DNA from: Herpetosiphonaceae bacterium
GTDB taxonomy: Bacteria; Chloroflexota; Chloroflexia; Chloroflexales; Herpetosiphonaceae
Assembly: GCA_013538855.1 (NCBI GenBank)
Contig: JABXJS010000257.1
Span: forward strand, 1 to 34,960
Length of the DNA: 34,960 nucleotides
Direction: 5' to 3'
The notes below the pieces were generated by a model that was not told the origin of the DNA, did no database searches, and saw only the letters and a list, made by a program, of their open reading frames with translations. Below are positions 31,735 through 34,960 of the stretch, in pieces. Numbering within the stretch: the stretch's first letter is position 1; every line of letters starts with the position of its first letter. The translations under genes and the position numbers were made by a program.

Positions 31735-34149
31735 TCAGTTCCGCAGCGGCTTATTGTTCTGGAGCATATACATAATACGCTCCATGGTCTTTGGCTCGCG
31801 GCATAGCTCAAGGAACACCTCGCGCTCCTTGGCCAGGATGTGCTCCTCGTCGACCCACTCGGGGCCGCTCAGGTCGCCGCCAGCGATGGCGTAGGCCAGC
31901 TTGTTGCCAATCAAGGCGTCGTACTCGGAGATGTAGCCGCCCTGCTGCATCATCCACACGCCGACGCGCATCGCGGCCAGGCCGGACGCACCGGCGGCGT
32001 AGACTTTCTCGCGCTGCGGCGCGCGGTAGCCTGCGGCCACCAGGTCGAGCACGAACTGCTTGGCGTGGCCGATCAGGTCATCGCCGTTCATGACGATGCG
32101 GTCGGCGTCGCTGAGGAAGCCCTGCTCGCGGGCCTCGAAGGCGCTCATGCCCACCTTGGCCATGCCGATCTGCTCGAACACGCGCTGGAGGTACGGCGTC
32201 GGGTCGGCGTCGGGGGCGCGCATCGCTGGCGAGATCACGCGGCGCACGAACTCTTTCACGCCGCCTGCACCTGGGATCAGGCCCACGCCAACCTCGACGA
32301 GGCCCATGTAGGTCTCGGCGGCAGCGCAGACGTGTGAGCCGTGCATCGTGACCTCAGCGCCGCCGCCAAGCACGCGGCCAAACGGCGCGGTGATGATCGG
32401 CTTGGGCGAGTAGCGCAGCGACTGCATGAGCTTGTGGTTCATCTCCAGCATGGTCTCAAGCTGATCGAACTGGTCGCTCTGCGCGGCCATCAGCAGCATG
32501 AAGATGTTCGCGCCAATGCAGAAATCTTTGCCCTGGTTGCCGATGACCATGCCGACCCACTCGTCCTGCTTGAGCAGCTCCAGCGCCTTGAAGCCCATCT
32601 CGGTGATGTCGCTGTCGAGCGCGTTCATCTTGGAGTGGAACTCGAAGCACAGCACGCCGTCGCCAAGGTCGAGCAGGCTGGCCGAGTCGTTGCTGGCCAC
32701 CTCTTTGCCGGCGGCGCGCAGCTCGTCGAGGCTGATGTGCAGCGGTGACACCGGCACGTCCTCGTAGGTGTTGGTGGCCGGGCTGAAGGCCTGGCGCACG
32801 CCATCGACGGTGCGGTAGAACGAGCTGTTGCCAGCCTCGAGCATGTTGGTGACCCAGGCGGGCACATCAAGGCCGTGGTCGCGCATCAGCTTGACGCCGT
32901 CGCCAACGCCGATGGCATCCCAGGTCTCGAACGGCCCTAGCTCCTGGCCGTAGCCCCAGCGCATGGCGTTGTCAACATCGTAGAGGTGATCGCTGATCTC
33001 GGGCACGCGGCGGGCGGCGTAGGCCAGCGTCGGCAGGATCATGTTGGCGACGAGGCGGCCGCTGCGGTCCTCGGTCTGCTGCACCAAAAACTTGATCCGC
33101 GCACCCAGGTCGCCCTGCTTCTTGGCCTGCTTAATGATCGGCAGATCGACGGCGAGCGGCGGGCGGTGCTCGCCGGTCTCCCAGTCCAAGGCCCAGAACT
33201 CTTTCTTGCCGCCCTCGCTGCGCACGGTCTTGTAGAAGCCGGTGCCGGTCTTCTGGCCGAGCATGCCGCGCTCGATCAGGCCCTGCACAGGCGCGGGGGC
33301 CAGCAGATACTCGCGTGACTCGTCGTCGGGCACCGCCGAGTAGAGGTTGTGCGCCACGTTGACCATCACGTCGATGCCGACGATGTCGGCTAGGCGGAAG
33401 GTACCCGACTTGGGCCGCCCGATCAAGGTGCCGGACAGCGCATCGACCTCCTCGATGGGGATGTTTTCGTTGACGATATACTGCAGGGCGGCCGCGCCGC
33501 TGAACGAGCCAATGCGGTTGGCGACAAAGTTCGGCGTGTCCTTGGCGATCACCACGCCCTTGCCTAGCTCCTGCTCGGCGAAGGCCTGCACGGCGGCCAG
33601 CACGGCCGGGTCGGTGTCAGGGGTGGGGATCAGCTCCAGCAGTTTCATGTAGCGCGGTGGGTTGAAGAAGTGCGTGCCGAGGAAGTGGCGCTTGAAGCTC
33701 TCTGAGCGGCCCTCGGCGATCTTGTGCACGGGAATGCCGCTGGTGTTGGTGGAGATGATCGCGTTGGGGCGGCGCACCTCGTCGATGCGCGCCATGAGCT
33801 GCTGCTTCGGCTCCAGCTTCTCGATGATGACCTCGATGATCCAGTCGGCCTCGCTGACGACGGCGAAGTCGTCCTCTAGGTTGCCTAGGGTGACGAGGCT
33901 GGCGGCGGATTTGGTCATCAGCGCCGGTGGGCTGCTCTTGACCACGCGGTCCCAGCCAGTTTGGACGATGCGGTTGCGCACTTTGGGCGACTCAAGCGTC
34001 AGCCCGCGCGCCTGCTCTTCGGCGCTCAGCTGGCCAGGCACGATGTCGAGCAGCACGGTGGGAATACCGGCGTTCGCCAGGTGAGCGGCGATGCCACCGC
34101 CCATTGTGCCGGAGCCAATGACGACAGCGCGATTGATCCGATACGTCAT
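31735..34149 (-). CDS. fadN: Bifunctional 3-hydroxyacyl-CoA dehydrogenase/enoyl-CoA hydratase, FadN-type
   Basis: Carries out the two middle steps of beta-oxidation. In this 804-residue protein the dehydrogenase comes first, as in Bacillus FadN and opposite to E. coli FadB. The NAD-binding motif VIGSGTMGGGIAAHLA is at 10-25, the catalytic His at H160 in THFFNPPRYMKLLE, and DTPNFVANRIG at 204-214. A second dehydrogenase-C-like part lies at about 360-440. The hydratase domain (about 490-700) has an oxyanion-type GKDFCIGANI (540-549) and two acid residues, E599 in LGGGAEVTMHG and E619 in LVEVGVGLIPGAGG. The ATG has GGAGG about eight bases upstream. It is the first structural gene after the MarR regulator. 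Confidence 0.93.
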   Translation of the reverse strand: MTYRINRAVVIGSGTMGGGIAAHLANAGIPTVLLDIVPGQLSAEEQARGLTLESPKVRNRIVQTGWDRVVKSSPPALMTKSAASLVTLGNLEDDFAVVSEADWIIEVIIEKLEPKQQLMARIDEVRRPNAIISTNTSGIPVHKIAEGRSESFKRHFLGTHFFNPPRYMKLLELIPTPDTDPAVLAAVQAFAEQELGKGVVIAKDTPNFVANRIGSFSGAAALQYIVNENIPIEEVDALSGTLIGRPKSGTFRLADIVGIDVMVNVAHNLYSAVPDDESREYLLAPAPVQGLIERGMLGQKTGTGFYKTVRSEGGKKEFWALDWETGEHRPPLAVDLPIIKQAKKQGDLGARIKFLVQQTEDRSGRLVANMILPTLAYAARRVPEISDHLYDVDNAMRWGYGQELGPFETWDAIGVGDGVKLMRDHGLDVPAWVTNMLEAGNSSFYRTVDGVRQAFSPATNTYEDVPVSPLHISLDELRAAGKEVASNDSASLLDLGDGVLCFEFHSKMNALDSDITEMGFKALELLKQDEWVGMVIGNQGKDFCIGANIFMLLMAAQSDQFDQLETMLEMNHKLMQSLRYSPKPIITAPFGRVLGGGAEVTMHGSHVCAAAETYMGLVEVGVGLIPGAGGVKEFVRRVISPAMRAPDADPTPYLQRVFEQIGMAKVGMSAFEAREQGFLSDADRIVMNGDDLIGHAKQFVLDLVAAGYRAPQREKVYAAGASGLAAMRVGVWMMQQGGYISEYDALIGNKLAYAIAGGDLSGPEWVDEEHILAKEREVFLELCREPKTMERIMYMLQNNKPLRN

Positions 34150-34178
34150 CGTAAAGGTCCTCCTTCTGGTGAGAGATG

Positions 34179-34613
34179 TTAGCCTTCGAGTTGATCTAGT
34201 TCGATCCGCGCAACGCGGCGCAGGCCGTCAGTTAAGCTGGTGATCATGTCGTCGCCGAGAGCAGCGCGCATGGCGTGCTCTACAGCATCGCCTCTGGCTC
34301 TGGCGGCAGGTAGGCGCGCTTGGCCGCTGCTGGTGAGGGCAATACGCACGGCGCGGCGGTCGTTGGGATCGGGCACGCGCTCGATCCAGCCATCACGTTC
34401 AAGACGATCAACAATCGGGGTGAGGGTGGAGTTATCGAGATAGGTGCGGGCGGATAGCTCGCCCATCGTCGGCTGCTCGCTGGGCTTGATCGCGGCCAAC
34501 ACAAAGTATTGGGTTGTGGTCAGGCCCAAGGGTGCAAGGACGCGGTTGTAGTGGCTGACGAGCTGGCGGGCAACTCGCCCAACTTGGAAACAGAGGTGAA
34601 AGTGGGTGTCCAT
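34179..34613 (-). CDS. MarR-family transcriptional regulator
   Basis: A 144-residue winged-helix repressor. I choose the ATG at 34613, five bases after GAGGAAG; a TTG at 34637 would add eight residues. The winged helix shows the recognition helix region TYLDNSTLTPIVDRLERDGWIER and the wing DPNDRRAVRIALT, where D and RR are typical of MarR proteins. It opens the fadN-fadA set with a 29-base gap to fadN, so it probably controls that transcript and itself. The ligand is likely an acyl-CoA or fatty acid by context, as for other regulators of fatty acid degradation, but that is an inference. Confidence 0.92.
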   Translation of the reverse strand: MDTHFHLCFQVGRVARQLVSHYNRVLAPLGLTTTQYFVLAAIKPSEQPTMGELSARTYLDNSTLTPIVDRLERDGWIERVPDPNDRRAVRIALTSSGQARLPAARARGDAVEHAMRAALGDDMITSLTDGLRRVARIELDQLEG

Positions 34614-34646
34614 TGCTACTTCCTCGTAGCCCGACAACTATGACGG

Positions 34647-34663
34647 GTGCGGATAGTCCGTAC
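34647..34663. promoter_or_regulatory. Candidate MarR operator at the transcription start
   Basis: GTGCGGATAGTCCGTAC is a 17-base dyad; six of the seven outer base pairs match (one G-T). It lies directly downstream of the -10 box of the regulator promoter, covering the expected start of transcription, a usual place for autorepression. A second small palindrome ATAGCGCTAT (34674-34683) overlaps the promoter spacer. Confidence 0.5.
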
Positions 34664-34670
34664 ACAAAAT

Positions 34671-34698
34671 ATTATAGCGCTATGACGCACCTTGTCAA
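34671..34698 (-). promoter_or_regulatory. Near-consensus sigma-70-type promoter for the marR-fadN-fadA set
   Basis: On the minus strand TTGACA (34698-34693) and TATAAT (34676-34671) are separated by 16 bases. Both hexamers match consensus exactly. The regulator ATG lies about 58 bases after the -10 box. Such a strong promoter fits a repressor-controlled gene set. Confidence 0.8.
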
Positions 34699-34960
34699 GA
34701 TTTGCTGCCACTCCGCCCTGGCAGGCGGCGCAGAATATCTTGCTATATCCGTTGGTGCATAGAGCACTTAACGCACTGCTTGTTTGTCGCACGCTGGCGC
34801 GAGGTGGCAGCGCTGGGCCGTGCGGAAATAAGCGGTTGGGCAGACCACACAGTGGATTCTCGGCTGAAGCCGTGGCGCTTGCGCAGGGCGCTTTTTTTCC
34901 ATACGTGGTACGGCTGTTTTTGAAAAGCTAGCTGTTGGCAGGTGCACGCAGGCTCCAGCG
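34699..34960. other. Right edge, no gene supported
   Basis: Short open frames here have no recognisable protein features or ribosome binding site. A small perfect hairpin CGGCT-GA-AGCCG (34861-34872) is followed by GCGC-rich bases and a run of seven T (34892-34898). This could be a plus-strand terminator for something not visible, or the end of an untranslated region. Confidence 0.4.

Noticed and set aside
34692-34931. Short plus-strand frames at the right edge
   Set aside because: No ribosome binding site and no plausible protein composition; two overlapping frames compete.

Overview
The window is a compact, fairly GC-rich (by eye about 60%) bacterial chromosome segment. I infer a member of the Chloroflexota, probably class Chloroflexia. 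The gene mix fits: a DnaD-domain protein beside a DnaC/DnaI-type ATPase, a cdaA-cdaR pair, a fadN-fadA type beta-oxidation set, a cyanobacterial-AAR-like reductase beside an iron alcohol dehydrogenase, and Tat-exported and Thr/Pro-rich surface proteins. This is inference from gene content; no rRNA or tRNA is present to anchor it.

Layout. 159-3960 (minus): a RecQ helicase followed by a membrane histidine kinase whose phospho-acceptor motif is degenerate. 4157-5614 (plus): an RlmM/RrmJ-like rRNA 2'-O-methyltransferase and a 61-residue membrane protein. 5690-14509 (plus): a long acyl-metabolism run consisting of an acyl-CoA synthetase, two tandem CpXC-domain proteins, an iron-containing alcohol dehydrogenase, a polytopic GT-C-like membrane protein and a double-length acyl-ACP/acyl-CoA reductase-like protein. 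A 14-bp perfect hairpin closes it against a convergent Tat-exported peptidoglycan amidase (14596-15744). 16118-19011 (plus): a pseudokinase fused to a DnaJ-like zinc finger and a C-terminal membrane anchor, then a thioredoxin-fold lipoprotein. 19139-26136 (plus): replication-initiation type genes (DnaD-domain, DnaC-like), a 1083-residue TPR protein, and the cyclic-di-AMP synthase/regulator pair cdaA-cdaR. 26212-34613 is mostly minus: a protein resembling the upper part of the eukaryotic major vault protein, an acyl-CoA dehydrogenase, a four-helix-bundle protein, a thiolase, a FadN-like bifunctional enzyme and a MarR regulator. One plus-strand C45-type Ntn hydrolase sits inside this block.

How the genes may work together. 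The right-hand block gives a nearly complete beta-oxidation cycle (acyl-CoA dehydrogenase, hydratase/3-hydroxyacyl-CoA dehydrogenase, thiolase) headed by a MarR regulator. That regulator has a near-consensus promoter and a dyad at the expected transcription start. The left-hand block has the opposite logic: activate a fatty acid, reduce the acyl chain to aldehyde, reduce aldehyde to alcohol. This would suit fatty alcohol or wax ester formation, known from Chloroflexus.

The items I think most deserve follow-up are the vault-like protein at 26212-27600, the acyl-to-alcohol gene set with its double-length reductase, the pseudokinase/zinc-finger/tail-anchor fusion, and a roughly 50-nt leader shared by the reductase and the pseudokinase.
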